A stretch of DNA of 64,000 nucleotides from Kribbella pittospori (GCF_004331465.1 NZ_SJKB01000001.1:806001-870000), one strand, 5' to 3'. Counted from the stretch's first letter, positions 51,451 through 62,297 are shown. Numbers and translations: made by a program. The notes: generated from the sequence alone by a model not told the origin.

Positions 51451-51978
51451 ATGCCTTCCGTGTCTCCCCGGCTCCAGGCGCTCGGCGCCGCCGTGCTCTG
51501 CATCGTGATCGCACTCGTCGCCGGGCTCGCGGTGGACAGCCGGCTCGACCGGCACTGGATCCTGCGCGGACTCACTCTCTTCCTGGCGTTGTGTTGCGCC
51601 GCCTTGCTGCTCGCCGACCAGACCCGCCGCATCCGTCAGATCGTCACCGCGATCGGTCTGGTGATGTTCGGCCTGGTCATCCCGGTGACTCAGACGACCT
51701 GGGCCACGCCACCGGAGATCGACTTCGCTCTCGCGGTAGCCACGGACGCCGAGAACGCAGCCACCAAGGACGCGCGCAGCGCGGTCACCGTCGAGGACGT
51801 GAAGAAGGCCGCCGAGTCCCGTGGCGGCGCGATCGGTTCGCTGAAGACTGAGAAGGCCCCTGAAGTCCGCGGCGCCACCGCGTTCCCCCTGATCGTCCGC
51901 GCCAAGGCAGACCAGGGCCGTCCGTGGGCCTGCGTATCCTTCGAGCACGGCCTCGACGCAGAGGTCCGCCCCTGCTGA
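51451..51978 (+). CDS. Small membrane protein of unknown function
   Basis: A 175-residue protein with three hydrophobic segments (LGAAVLCIVIALVAGLAV, WILRGLTLFLALCCAALLLA and IVTAIGLVMFGLVIPV) and a soluble C-terminal part of about 85 residues with two late cysteines (WACVSF and the terminal C), which would be outside the cytoplasm if the third helix exits. I recognise no family. A box TATCGT ends seven bases before the ATG, so the mRNA is probably leaderless. It is divergent from the amidohydrolase gene and precedes the GH172 gene by 83 bases. Confidence 0.65.
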   Translation: MPSVSPRLQALGAAVLCIVIALVAGLAVDSRLDRHWILRGLTLFLALCCAALLLADQTRRIRQIVTAIGLVMFGLVIPVTQTTWATPPEIDFALAVATDAENAATKDARSAVTVEDVKKAAESRGGAIGSLKTEKAPEVRGATAFPLIVRAKADQGRPWACVSFEHGLDAEVRPC

Positions 51979-52049
51979 TCAGCCGGCGTCCAAACTCGGA
52001 CCAGGTCCACTTGGTGGGCAATCGATTTCTCAGGGACCCCGACGCGGCC

Positions 52050-52055
52050 TAGGGT
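52050..52055 (+). promoter_or_regulatory. -10 box of the GH172 gene (leaderless)
   Basis: TAGGGT is followed by six bases and the ATG at 52062, with no ribosome site, the geometry expected for a leaderless transcript. Confidence 0.55.
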
Positions 52056-52061
52056 CGCGGT

Positions 52062-53132
52062 ATGACTCTTGGGAATCTGTCCGGCATCAGCGCGCTCGCC
52101 GACGTCGAATCGCGGTCCATCAGTGCGGAGAACCCGACCGGCGAGCCCGGGCAGGGCGGCCGACGGACCGAGGGGACCGGTGCCCGCGCGGCCCGGGATC
52201 TCGGTCAGGGCTGGAAGGTGTCGCCGTCGATCGAGATCGGCCCGGGCGAGACCGCGACGCTCGCGGACATCGCCGGTTCGGGTTGCATCACGCACATCTG
52301 GCTGACCACGCACGTCGACCACTGGCGTCGGCTGGTGCTGCGCGCACACTGGGACGGCGACGAGGCGCCCGCGATCGAGACACCGGTCGGCGACTTCTTC
52401 TGCTCCGGCTGGGGCAAGTTCGCCCAGGTCAACTCACTGCCGGTGGCGGTGAACCCGAACGGCGGCTTCAACTGCTACTGGGAGATGCCGTTCGCCGAGC
52501 AGGCCACCATCACGTTGGAGAACACGCACGACGAGAAGGTTGTCGTGTACTTCCAGGTGGACTACTGGCTGGGCGCCGTACCGGACAAGTCGGCGTACCT
52601 GCATGCGCAGTGGCGGCGGAGCAACCCGCTGCAGTCGAAGACCGTGCACACGCTGCTGGACGGTGTCGAGGGCCCGGGCCACTACGTCGGGACGTACGTC
52701 GCCTGGGGTGTCAACAGCACCGGCTGGTGGGGTGAGGGCGAGGTGAAGTTCTACCTCGACGGCGACGACGAGTTCCCGACCATCTGCGGTACCGGGACCG
52801 AGGACTACTTCGGCGGCGCGTGGAACTTCGACGTACCTCACCTCGGCGGCTACACCGAGTTCAGTACGCCGTACCTCGGCATGCCGCAGTTGATCCGGCC
52901 GGACGGGCAGTACGCGAGCCAGCAGCGGTTCGGGATGTACCGCTTCCACCTGCCAGACCCGATCCGGTTCAAGGAGAAGCTGCGCGTCGACGTACAGGCC
53001 CTCGGCTGGCGGTCGGGCGGCCGCTATCTGCCGCTGCAGGACGACATCGCGTCGACCGCCTTCTTCTACTCGGCCAAGACGAGTACGGCGCGCCCAGAGG
53101 CGCCGGTGCACGACGTGATGGAGATCTGCTAG
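52062..53132 (+). CDS. GH172 (DUF2961) glycoside hydrolase
   Basis: A 356-residue DUF2961 protein, the family now known to include difructose-anhydride synthase and alpha-D-fructofuranosidase/arabinofuranosidase activities. Typical are SISAENPTGEPGQGG at the start, GSGCITHIWLTT, WEMPFAEQATITLENTHDE and GTGTEDYFGGAWNF. Candidate catalytic glutamates are Glu225/Glu227 (WWGEGEVKFY) and Glu247 (GTEDYF). No signal peptide, so intracellular. Substrate within the family is not predictable. The TAG stop shares its CTAG with the stop of the convergent gene on the other strand. Confidence 0.88.
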   Translation: MTLGNLSGISALADVESRSISAENPTGEPGQGGRRTEGTGARAARDLGQGWKVSPSIEIGPGETATLADIAGSGCITHIWLTTHVDHWRRLVLRAHWDGDEAPAIETPVGDFFCSGWGKFAQVNSLPVAVNPNGGFNCYWEMPFAEQATITLENTHDEKVVVYFQVDYWLGAVPDKSAYLHAQWRRSNPLQSKTVHTLLDGVEGPGHYVGTYVAWGVNSTGWWGEGEVKFYLDGDDEFPTICGTGTEDYFGGAWNFDVPHLGGYTEFSTPYLGMPQLIRPDGQYASQQRFGMYRFHLPDPIRFKEKLRVDVQALGWRSGGRYLPLQDDIASTAFFYSAKTSTARPEAPVHDVMEIC

Positions 53133-54325
53133 CCAGGAATAGGTAGCGATCTGTGCAAGGCCGCGCCGGTGAGGACGACCAGGGCCGAGGTCCAGCCCAG
53201 GGGAGCCTCGCCGGCCGGCTCCAGATCGCGATTGACCTTCTCCGGCAACGCGCCGGATCTGGTCCGGTAGCGATCGAGCCAGGACAGCAACGACTCGGCG
53301 GTCGCCCGATCTCCGCGGGCAGCCGCGCTCAACGCGAACAGTGCCGTCTGCGGCGTCCACGCGACGCCGTCGGTCCGCCAGTCCTCACCCGGCGTCACGC
53401 CGCCGTTGGGCTGCGTCAGTACGCCGCGAGTCCGCTCGATCGCCGTGGATACGACCTCGCGGGCTGGAGCGAACGGTGGTCCGAGCACCGTGACGATCGC
53501 ATCGGCACCACCACCGATCCCGATCGGCTCGAGACCGGGCTCGAGGAAGCTCACCGCGCGCGCCGGTGTCCGGGGGTAGTCGGGCCCGAAGGCGCGGTCT
53601 GTTGCTGTGGACAACTTGTCGAGTGCGGTCCGCCAGCGTGCGGCCTCGGCATCATGCTTCTGCTCCGTGGCGATCAGGATAGCGGAGCGGAGGCCGGTGA
53701 GCAGCGGAGCGACAATGCCCAGCGTCACCTTCGACTCGGGACGTTCCCAGTAATCGGGGGACGGCGCAGGCAGTCCGTCCGGGGTCAGCTCGGCCACAAT
53801 CTCGTCGGCGGACTCGCGGACCAGATCCCAGTACTTGCCACCGGCCCGGCAGAACCAGGCTGCCCAGAGCACCCATCCGGAACCGTCCAGCTGCGGCTCA
53901 CGCCCGTCGCGGATCAGCTCGCCGGTCGCGGAGTACCGCGCTTCCCAGCGGCCGGACGACGGCCTGATGCCGTCGAGGAAACGCAGCACCCGGTCGGCTT
54001 GGTCATACTGTCCGACCGAGCACCGTGCCGCTGCGACGAACGACGCGTCGCGGGGCCAGACGAACCGCCAAGGCCCGTCCCAGCCCGCCAGGGTGGCGCC
54101 GCTGGGGAGGGTGAGCGCATCGAGGTCGGCGATCGCGTGCTGCATGAGGTCGCCGCCGGCCGCACCAACCGACAAGGCCCCGTGGGCCGGTACGCCGTCG
54201 GCGACGAGCCGCGGCTGCGGGTTGCGCACGAGGTTGTTCGCCGTACCGGCAGCCAGGATCGCCAGCAGGACGACGATCACGACGGCCGGAAACCACCGGT
54301 CCCGTCGCGTGCTGTCGTCCCGCAT
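53129..54325 (-). CDS. Membrane-anchored GH15-like (glucoamylase-fold) protein
   Basis: A 398-residue protein with an N-terminal anchor helix (WFPAVVIVVLLAILAAGTA) and an outward (alpha/alpha)6 domain. PWRFVWPRDASFVAAARC matches the WPRD-type substrate motif of GH15 glucoamylases, and VEKVNRDL/LPEKVNRDLEPAGEAPLGWTSA has the position of the second catalytic Glu. The expected first acid after WAAWFCRAGG is not clear, so activity is uncertain. AGGGGGA precedes ATG 54325. It could trim glucans or dextran outside the cell, or be a non-catalytic relative. Convergent with the GH172 gene with a shared CTAG stop. Confidence 0.72.
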   Translation of the reverse strand: MRDDSTRRDRWFPAVVIVVLLAILAAGTANNLVRNPQPRLVADGVPAHGALSVGAAGGDLMQHAIADLDALTLPSGATLAGWDGPWRFVWPRDASFVAAARCSVGQYDQADRVLRFLDGIRPSSGRWEARYSATGELIRDGREPQLDGSGWVLWAAWFCRAGGKYWDLVRESADEIVAELTPDGLPAPSPDYWERPESKVTLGIVAPLLTGLRSAILIATEQKHDAEAARWRTALDKLSTATDRAFGPDYPRTPARAVSFLEPGLEPIGIGGGADAIVTVLGPPFAPAREVVSTAIERTRGVLTQPNGGVTPGEDWRTDGVAWTPQTALFALSAAARGDRATAESLLSWLDRYRTRSGALPEKVNRDLEPAGEAPLGWTSALVVLTGAALHRSLPIPG

Positions 54326-54333
54326 CGTTCCCC

Positions 54334-55224
54334 CTACTGGGCCAGGTGTTGCACTTCCGCCTCGAACTTGCGCCGCGGTGCGAGCTCGACCAAGTACATC
54401 GCTGACACGACCAATGCGCCACCTACCAGCATGCGCCATGTCACGCTCTCGGACCCGAACAGGACCGCGAATCCGGACGCGAACACCGGCTCCATCGTCA
54501 TCGCGATGGCCGCGCGGGTCGGGGTGAGATGCGCCTGTGCCCAGGTCTGCACGATCAGCGCGAGCGCTCCGGCGACCAGGGCCATGTAGATCACACTGAC
54601 CCAGTCGCCGCCGCTGCCCGGGAGCGAGAAACCGCCGGGCAGCGCGCCGATCGCGCAGACCGCTGTGATGACGATCATCTGCAGCGAGGACAAGCCGAAG
54701 GCGTTCTGTGGAGTGGACCAGGCGCCCAGCCCGATGATGTGCAGGGCGTACAGCCCCGCGGAGGCCAGAGTCAGCAGCTCGCCGGTGCCCATGCTGAGGC
54801 CGTTCAGCGACAGGACGCCGAGCCCGGCAGTGGCGAGAAACACAGCGACCCAGGCCCAGCGGCCGATCTTGTGCCGGAGGATGACCGCGGCCAGCAGCGG
54901 CGTGAAGACGACGTACATCCCGGTGACGAACCCGGACACGCTCGCCGAGGTGTGCCGCAGGCCTTCGGTCTGGACCAGCTGGGCGATGCCGTAGGTGATG
55001 CCGAGGGCAACGGCCCGGCCGCGGTCGAGCCGGCTCAGCCGGGAGATCGCCGGCGGGTGCACCAGCACGAGTGCGACTGACGCGATCAGGAACCGCAACG
55101 CCAGGTAGTCGGCGACGTCCATCCTGGTGAGCAGGTCCTTGGTCAGGAAGAACGTGGATCCCCACGCCGCCGCGACCGCGAGCAGGGCCAGCACGGCCAG
55201 ACGTGGGTGGTTCACGCCGGACAT
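54334..55224 (-). CDS. EamA/DMT-family transporter
   Basis: A 296-residue inner-membrane transporter with ten hydrophobic segments in two EamA repeats. The starts of the repeats are AAAWGSTFFLTKDLLTRMD and ELLTLASAGLYALHIIGLGAW, and the end of the second is MEPVFASGFAVLFGSESVTW. Members export amino acids or related metabolites. It ends eight bases before the GH15-like gene on the same strand, so co-transcription is likely, though the functional link is not evident. ATG 55224 has a weak GATGAG upstream; GTG 55215 is an alternative. Confidence 0.9.
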   Translation of the reverse strand: MSGVNHPRLAVLALLAVAAAWGSTFFLTKDLLTRMDVADYLALRFLIASVALVLVHPPAISRLSRLDRGRAVALGITYGIAQLVQTEGLRHTSASVSGFVTGMYVVFTPLLAAVILRHKIGRWAWVAVFLATAGLGVLSLNGLSMGTGELLTLASAGLYALHIIGLGAWSTPQNAFGLSSLQMIVITAVCAIGALPGGFSLPGSGGDWVSVIYMALVAGALALIVQTWAQAHLTPTRAAIAMTMEPVFASGFAVLFGSESVTWRMLVGGALVVSAMYLVELAPRRKFEAEVQHLAQ

Positions 55225-55258
55225 CTCATCAGACGCCTTGCACAGAAGGCAAAACGGA

Positions 55259-57220
55259 TCAGAGCACGGTGATCACGATGGTGCTGCCGGGCTGGGCCTT
55301 CTTGCCGGCGCCCGGGTTCTGCGCCGCGACGATGTTCAGCCCGAGGTTGAACGGCGCCTTCTCCACCTTCACGATGAAGCCCGCGTCGGTGAGGATCTTC
55401 TGCGCGTCGGCGAGACTCTTGCGCTTGACGTCCGGAACGTCCTGCAACGGCGGGCCCTTCGACACCACCAGCTGGACCTTGTCCTTGGCGAACAGGGTGC
55501 CGGTGTTCGGCGTCTGGCTGATGACGTTGCCTTCGGGCACCTTCTCGTCGTACTGCTCGGTGCGGCCGACCTGCAAGCCGAGCTTGCGCAGCTGCCGGTT
55601 CGCGTCCTGGTACGACTTCCCGGTCGTGTCCGGGACGGTGATCGGCTTCTTGCCCTTGCTGACCACGAAGTTGACCGCGTCCCCGGGCTTCACCACCGTG
55701 TCGAACTTCGGGCTGAACGCGATCACCCGCCCGGCCGGCACGGTTTCGTTGTACTGCTCGACGATCTGGCCGGCGTTCAGCTTGATCGGGGCCAGCGCAT
55801 TCTTCGCGGCCTCCAGCTCCAGTCCGGCCAGCTGCGGCACGCGGTACCGCTCCGGGCCCTTGGAGACGGTCAGGCCGATCTCGCCGTTCTTCCGGATCCG
55901 GTCGCCCGCGGCGGGGTCGGTCGACACCACCTGACCCTTGGGCACGTTCTCGGAGAAGTCCTGGTTGGCCAGGGTGGTCCGCAGCCCGGCCTTCTCGGCC
56001 TCGGCGGCGGCCACGGCCGGGACCATGCTCACCAGGTTGGGCGTGCTCGTGTAGCGGTGGATGCCGTAGTACCAGGCCGCCGTACCGATCCCGATCGCCG
56101 CGGCCAGGATGAGGACCAGCGCGACCAGTCCGCGACCCCGGCGCGGCGGCGGCGCCTGCACCCGGGTCGCCGGGCCACCGGTCGGCCGCCCCTTCTCCAC
56201 CGGTACGACGATCGTGTCGTGGCGCAGGACGTGACCGTTCTCACCCGCCAGAGTCGGTACGTCGCGGGTGTAGCCGTCGTCGTACCCGCTGTCCTGACGG
56301 ATCTGCTGGATCGGCACGGTCAGGTCGCCGGTGAGCTCCGGGTCGTCCGGCAGACCGTCCTCGAGCGCGCTGCGGACCCGGTGCACCTGCCGGCTCAGCA
56401 CCCGAGCGTCGGCGGGACGCAGATCCCGGTCCCGAGCCGTCGCACGCTGCACCAGCGCATCGACGTACGGCGGGATGGTCGGCACCTCGAGCGACGGTGC
56501 GGGAACGTCGGCGTGCACATGCGCGTACGCGACCTGGATCGGGGTGTCGCCGGAGTGCGGCTTGTTCCCGGTGAGCATCTCGTACAGGAGGATGCCGGAG
56601 GAGTAGACGTCCGACCGCGCGTCCGCACTGCCGTCGGTGACGAGCTCTGGCGCCAGATACGACACCGTGCCCATCAGGAGGCCCTGGGTCGCGGTGTTGC
56701 CGGTCGCACTGACCGCTCGTGCCAAGCCGAAGTCGGCGACCTTCACCACGCCGTTGTCGGCGATCAGTACGTTCTCGGGCTTGATGTCGCGGTGGACGAT
56801 GCCCGCGTCGTGAGCGGCGGAGAGCGCGGACAGAATCGGGGCCAGGAGGCCCAGCGCCCGGGCGGGCGGGAGCGGCGCCTGCTCGCGGATCACGTCCCGC
56901 AGCGTGCGGCCGGGTATGTACTCCATCGCCAGGAACAGGGTGCCGTCGTCGTCACCCTGGTCGAAGACGGCGACCACGTTCGGGTGCGAGAGCCTGGCGG
57001 CGGCCCGGGCTTCGGCAACGAACCGGCGGGCGAACTGGGCGTCGTCGCCGAGTCCGTCGTGCATCACCTTCAGGGCGACGGTCCGGTCCAGCCGCATGTC
57101 GAGCGCCTGGTAGACGGTGGCCATGCCGCCCTTCGCGACACGCGCGCCCACGCGGTACCGTCCGTCGAGCACTCGCCCGACGAGGCGGTCGCTGACCTGC
57201 GTGTCCACGTCGTCCGTCAC
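55259..57220 (-). CDS. PASTA-domain Ser/Thr protein kinase
   Basis: A 653-residue eukaryotic-type kinase. The kinase domain (about 20-285) has Lys51, HRDIKPEN at 143-150 with catalytic Asp145, DFG at 163-165 and a TATQGLLMGTVSYLAPE activation segment. After a linker comes one membrane helix (about 364-386) and four extracellular PASTA repeats (about 394-653) of the VPDVKRKSLADAQKILTDAG kind that bind peptidoglycan fragments. It probably signals on growth and cell-wall state. GTG 57220 is the start. A LysM transglycosylase gene lies 73 bases upstream on the same strand, fitting a wall role. I recall a kinase at this map position (PknL) in mycobacteria, but without PASTA repeats there. Confidence 0.94.
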   Translation of the reverse strand: MTDDVDTQVSDRLVGRVLDGRYRVGARVAKGGMATVYQALDMRLDRTVALKVMHDGLGDDAQFARRFVAEARAAARLSHPNVVAVFDQGDDDGTLFLAMEYIPGRTLRDVIREQAPLPPARALGLLAPILSALSAAHDAGIVHRDIKPENVLIADNGVVKVADFGLARAVSATGNTATQGLLMGTVSYLAPELVTDGSADARSDVYSSGILLYEMLTGNKPHSGDTPIQVAYAHVHADVPAPSLEVPTIPPYVDALVQRATARDRDLRPADARVLSRQVHRVRSALEDGLPDDPELTGDLTVPIQQIRQDSGYDDGYTRDVPTLAGENGHVLRHDTIVVPVEKGRPTGGPATRVQAPPPRRGRGLVALVLILAAAIGIGTAAWYYGIHRYTSTPNLVSMVPAVAAAEAEKAGLRTTLANQDFSENVPKGQVVSTDPAAGDRIRKNGEIGLTVSKGPERYRVPQLAGLELEAAKNALAPIKLNAGQIVEQYNETVPAGRVIAFSPKFDTVVKPGDAVNFVVSKGKKPITVPDTTGKSYQDANRQLRKLGLQVGRTEQYDEKVPEGNVISQTPNTGTLFAKDKVQLVVSKGPPLQDVPDVKRKSLADAQKILTDAGFIVKVEKAPFNLGLNIVAAQNPGAGKKAQPGSTIVITVL

Positions 57221-57293
57221 TTGCGGTGAGCCGCCTCTCGAAGCCGTCCTGCTCTGAGAGTGTAGATAAGGGCTCAGCGTGACGGCGCCAGGC

Positions 57294-58262
57294 TCACCGC
57301 AGTGGGTCCCAGCCGCGTTCCAGCTGTGCCTTGATCCGGAGCACGTTCTTCACATACAGCTTGGTGTCCGGGTACATGCCGTTCTTCGTGACCCCGCCGA
57401 GGCCCTGGTAGTACCCCGCCACCGCGATATCGAGCTTCGCGGCGCCGGTCAACCGGTCCAGCAGCACCACTCCGGCGGTGACGTTGTCCTGCGGCTTGAG
57501 CAGGTCCAGGCTGCGCCCGACGATGCTGGACACGAACCGTCCCGTCGACGGGATCACCTGCATCGCGCCGACCGCGTTGGCGGGGGAGACAACCCGCTGC
57601 TTCCACCCCGACTCCTGCCAGCTGACGGCCAGCGCCAGTTCCGGGTCGACGCCGTACCGCTTCGAGGTGCTGACGATCAGGCTGCGCATCTGCGTCCGGG
57701 TCGGCAGCTTGCGCTTCTTCAGGGCCGCCCGGTTGCGGTTGGCCTGGGCGACGATGTGGTCCGCGTAGGTGCGGCCGGCGAAGGTGTTGTCCTTCGTCTT
57801 GGCCGGTGCCTTGGCCTTGGGCTTCGGCTTGATGGTGACCGGTACCTGCAGCGGTTTCCCGGCGTAGATGCGGTCGCTGACCTTCAATCCGTTGGCCGCC
57901 AGCAGATTCGCCTGCGAGCACCGGAACCGCTTGGCGATCTTCGTGATCGTGTCGCCCGGCTTCACCACATAGGTGACCCGGCCGCCCGCGATCGTGCGCC
58001 TGGTCGGGTGGCCGGAGGCGGTCCTGGCCTTCTGGCCCGGGACCTTGAGGGTCTCGCCGGCGTAGATCGCGTTCCCGTTGCCAGGGAGATTGTTCAGGGC
58101 AACCAGGGCCTTGACCGTGGTCCCGTACCGAGCGGCGATGTGGCTGAGAGTGTCGCCGTCCTTGACTTTGTACGCCCCGAAGCCGGGGGAACCTGCGGTG
58201 ATCACCGCGGCGGCCAGCACTGGAACGGCGAGCCCGGTCACTATCCGTACGACGTTACGCAT
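57294..58262 (-). CDS. Secreted LysM lytic transglycosylase
   Basis: A 322-residue exported protein: signal peptide ([20 protein letters not shown]), two LysM repeats ([20 protein letters not shown] and [19 protein letters not shown]), a Lys/Pro linker, then a goose-lysozyme/SLT-type domain with [31 protein letters not shown]. The Glu in WQESGW is the catalytic residue. It cleaves glycan strands of peptidoglycan. ATG 58262 with GGGGAG upstream is chosen because it begins the signal peptide; a longer TTG reading is unlikely. Two dyads lie in the 177-base upstream gap. It adjoins the PASTA kinase gene. Confidence 0.93.
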   Translation of the reverse strand: MRNVVRIVTGLAVPVLAAAVITAGSPGFGAYKVKDGDTLSHIAARYGTTVKALVALNNLPGNGNAIYAGETLKVPGQKARTASGHPTRRTIAGGRVTYVVKPGDTITKIAKRFRCSQANLLAANGLKVSDRIYAGKPLQVPVTIKPKPKAKAPAKTKDNTFAGRTYADHIVAQANRNRAALKKRKLPTRTQMRSLIVSTSKRYGVDPELALAVSWQESGWKQRVVSPANAVGAMQVIPSTGRFVSSIVGRSLDLLKPQDNVTAGVVLLDRLTGAAKLDIAVAGYYQGLGGVTKNGMYPDTKLYVKNVLRIKAQLERGWDPLR

Positions 58263-58340
58263 CGATCCATCTCCCCGTGTGAGCGTCTCTTGACCGTAAG
58301 TGCTGGTACGGATGTGACAACAGGGGCGAATGGGGTGCTT

Positions 58341-58354
58341 GTTACGCCTGTAAC
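58341..58354. promoter_or_regulatory. GTTAC-GTAAC inverted repeat before the transglycosylase
   Basis: GTTAC-GCCT-GTAAC forms a 5-base dyad about 80 bases upstream of the transglycosylase ATG, in a locally AT-rich stretch. The half sites recall MtrA-type boxes near wall-hydrolase genes, but the match is by eye only. Confidence 0.4.
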
Positions 58355-58375
58355 TCAATGTTTACAATTCAAAGC

Positions 58376-58397
58376 TGAACTACATCAATGTAGTTCA
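58376..58397. promoter_or_regulatory. 22-base palindrome in the thiG/transglycosylase gap
   Basis: TGAACTACAT-CA-ATGTAGTTCA has perfect 10-base arms with a two-base centre. It lies between the thiG stop (58440) and the transglycosylase start. It may act as an operator for the leftward gene or a hairpin ending thiG transcripts; its AT-rich composition favours an operator. Confidence 0.65.
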
Positions 58398-58439
58398 CAA
58401 ACCGATGTTGCCCAGGGCAACCGCCGGTCTACCGCACCG

Positions 58440-60375
<1,936 letters not shown>

Positions 60376-60380
60376 GCCCT

Positions 60381-60413
60381 AAAGCCTACGTCCAGCAAGA
60401 CATGGCAGGCTTT
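60381..60413. promoter_or_regulatory. AAAGCCT/AGGCTTT dyad between thiO and thiE
   Basis: Arms at 60381-60387 and 60407-60413 occupy most of the 43-base divergent gap. The left arm overlaps the thiO -10 box. It could be the site of a shared regulator; the gap is too short to hold a thiamine pyrophosphate riboswitch. Confidence 0.4.
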
Positions 60414-60418
60414 GCGGT

Positions 60419-61066
60419 GTGACTGAGCACACCGATCGCCTGGCAGACGCCCACCTCTACCTCTGCACGGACGCCCGAGAGAAGCAGGGTGACCTCGGAC
60501 AGTTCCTGGACGCCGCGCTGGCCGGTGGCGTGGACATCGTGCAGCTCCGGCAGAAGGAGATGGAGGCGGCCGACGAACTGGCCGCGCTGGAGGTGTTCGC
60601 GGACGCCTGCAAGCGGCACGGCAAGCTGCTGGCGGTCAATGACCGGGCGGACATCGCGTTCGCGTCCAGGGCCGACGTACTGCATCTCGGCCAGCGGGAC
60701 CTGCCGGTGCACGCCGCGCGAGCCATCACTGGACCGGACCCGATCATCGGGCGGTCGACCCACACGTTCAGCCAGGTGAACGCCGTGGTGGCCGAGCAGG
60801 GATCCGACTACTTCTGCGTCGGTCCGACCTGGGAGACCCCGACTAAGCCCGGTCGTCAGGCAGCCGGTCTGGATCTCGTCTCGTACGCCGCCAGCCGGCC
60901 GCAGTCCAAGCCCTGGTTCGCGATCGGCGGTATCGATCTCGACCGGCTCGACCAGGTCATCGAGGCCGGTGCCACCCGCGTGGTCGTCGTCCGTGCCATC
61001 ACCGAGGCAGACGATCCGGAGGCGGCGGCCGCCGAGTTCAGCCGTCGGCTGCGGGGTGCCGGGTGA
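60419..61066 (+). CDS. thiE: Thiamine-phosphate synthase ThiE
   Basis: A 215-residue TIM-barrel enzyme coupling HMP pyrophosphate and thiazole phosphate to thiamine phosphate. Motifs seen: [78 protein letters not shown] and [28 protein letters not shown]. The start is GTG at 60419, very close to the divergent thiO gene. The ribonuclease gene overlaps its stop in GTGA, so thiamine synthesis and the RNase/barstar pair share a transcript. Confidence 0.95.
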   Translation: MTEHTDRLADAHLYLCTDAREKQGDLGQFLDAALAGGVDIVQLRQKEMEAADELAALEVFADACKRHGKLLAVNDRADIAFASRADVLHLGQRDLPVHAARAITGPDPIIGRSTHTFSQVNAVVAEQGSDYFCVGPTWETPTKPGRQAAGLDLVSYAASRPQSKPWFAIGGIDLDRLDQVIEAGATRVVVVRAITEADDPEAAAAEFSRRLRGAG

Positions 61067-61494
61067 TCAACAACCCGAAGACCGCGCGGATCATCGCCGC
61101 GATCGTGATCGCCATGCTGGTGATCACGTTGGCCGCGTCGCTGTTCGGGTGCGCCGCGACCAAGCCCTCGGCCGCGACGAGCACCGATCCGGACAGCGGT
61201 CTTCGGATCGTCGCGGTGGCGGACCTGCCGAAGGAGGCGCAGGACACGCTGAAGCTGATCGACGCGGGCGGGCCGTACCCGTACAGCCGCGACGGCGTCG
61301 TGTTCGGCAACCTCGAGAAGATCCTGCCGAAGCACGACCGCGGCTACTACCACGAGTACACGGTGAAGACGCCGGGCGAGAAGGACCGTGGTGCCCGCCG
61401 GGTCGTGACCGGCACCGGCGGCGAGCGTTACTACTCGGATGACCACTACGAGTCGTTCCGCCGGATCGCGGAAGACGGGGGCACCGAGGGATGA
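61063..61494 (+). CDS. Exported guanyl-specific ribonuclease (RNase Sa/barnase family)
   Basis: A 143-residue protein with a membrane/lipoprotein-like leader ([21 protein letters not shown]; Cys30 in an LFGC box) and a ribonuclease domain that closely follows RNase Sa: [45 protein letters not shown] and DDHYESF. Catalytic candidates are Glu98, Arg112/Arg113 and His128. It should cleave single-stranded RNA after G outside the membrane or at its surface. GTG 61063 overlaps thiE; the stop overlaps the barstar start. If the leader fails, the barstar partner protects the cytosol. Confidence 0.92.
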   Translation: MINNPKTARIIAAIVIAMLVITLAASLFGCAATKPSAATSTDPDSGLRIVAVADLPKEAQDTLKLIDAGGPYPYSRDGVVFGNLEKILPKHDRGYYHEYTVKTPGEKDRGARRVVTGTGGERYYSDDHYESFRRIAEDGGTEG

Positions 61495-61925
61495 CCGACC
61501 TGCTGACGCTGTTGACCGACGGGGTGCGCCCCGGCGTCTACCGCTGGCAGTCGGACCACACGCCGGACCAGGTACGCCGTGACGTCGCGGCCGCAGGCTG
61601 GGACTTCGTGTTGCTGGACACCAGCGACGTCACCGACAAGGCCGGCTTCCTGGACCAGTGCGCGACCGCCTTCGACCTGCCGCGCTGGTTCGGCCGGAAC
61701 TGGGACGCGCTGGCCGACTCGCTGAGCGACCACTCCACGGGTGCGCCCGAGATCGTCCTCTGGGAAGGCCTGCACCACCTGCTCGAGCACGACCACGACA
61801 CCGTCGACGTCGCGCTCCAGATCTTCGCCGAGGACATCACGAACTCCGGCCAGCTGCGCGTTCTGGTCCGTGAGCCTTCGGCCGTGACCACGCCGGACCT
61901 GATCAGGTCGCTACCCGCCCTGTAG
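61491..61925 (+). CDS. Barstar-family ribonuclease inhibitor
   Basis: A 144-residue protein of the barstar group: GVYRWQSDHTPDQVRRDVAAAGWDFVLLDTSD, then the family hallmark FDLPRWFGRNWDALADSLSD and a helix DTVDVALQIFAEDITNSG. Acidic residues after the WDAL motif are expected to plug the RNase active site. The ATG overlaps the RNase stop (ATGA), tying the inhibitor level to that of the enzyme. It is longer than classical barstar (about 90 residues) by an N-terminal strand and C-terminal end. Its last 15 bases overlap the convergent DUF4180 gene. Confidence 0.92.
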   Translation: MTDLLTLLTDGVRPGVYRWQSDHTPDQVRRDVAAAGWDFVLLDTSDVTDKAGFLDQCATAFDLPRWFGRNWDALADSLSDHSTGAPEIVLWEGLHHLLEHDHDTVDVALQIFAEDITNSGQLRVLVREPSAVTTPDLIRSLPAL

Positions 61926-62297
61926 CCGATCGGCGAGCTCGTCCAGCTCGGGGACGAAGACCACCGTCCGCCCGCGGTTGCTCTCCCGGACCCAGTCCCG
62001 CAACGGCTTGCTGTTCGCGAGCCGGTCCGTCAGGTCCCCGACCACCGCGAACCCCACGCCGTACTGGACGAACTTCTGCGTGATCGCGCCCGCCCGTCCG
62101 GTCCGCAGGTCGAAGAACTCGTCCCCGAGCAGGTCCGCCTCCAGAGCGACCCACGTCGCGTCGTGGTCGTAGACCGCCTGCGAGATCAGGTCCACCGCGC
62201 CCCGCTCGTCCACCACGGCGCTGTCGCTGACGTACACCCGAACCCCGCCTACTTCCTCAACCACTCCAGCACCTCTCGTCTCGGACGTGAAGATCAT
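61911..62297 (-). CDS. DUF4180 family protein
   Basis: A 128-residue protein matching DUF4180: VYVSDSAVVDERGAVDLISQA, WVALEADLLGDEFFDLRTGRAGAITQKFVQYGVGFAVVGDL and the closing SKPLRDWVRESNRGRTVVFVP. Function unknown; the family shares a fold with STAS/regulatory-like domains by resemblance only. ATG 62297 is supported by the box TAGTTT (62309-62304) exactly six bases upstream, implying a leaderless mRNA. Divergent from the excisionase-type HTH gene and convergent with barstar. Confidence 0.85.
   Translation of the reverse strand: MIFTSETRGAGVVEEVGGVRVYVSDSAVVDERGAVDLISQAVYDHDATWVALEADLLGDEFFDLRTGRAGAITQKFVQYGVGFAVVGDLTDRLANSKPLRDWVRESNRGRTVVFVPELDELADRLQGG

Noticed and set aside
58263..58439. 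c-di-AMP (ydaO-type) riboswitch before the LysM gene
   Set aside because: Such elements occur before wall-hydrolase genes in actinobacteria, but the required conserved blocks and length are not seen; only DNA-type dyads are present.
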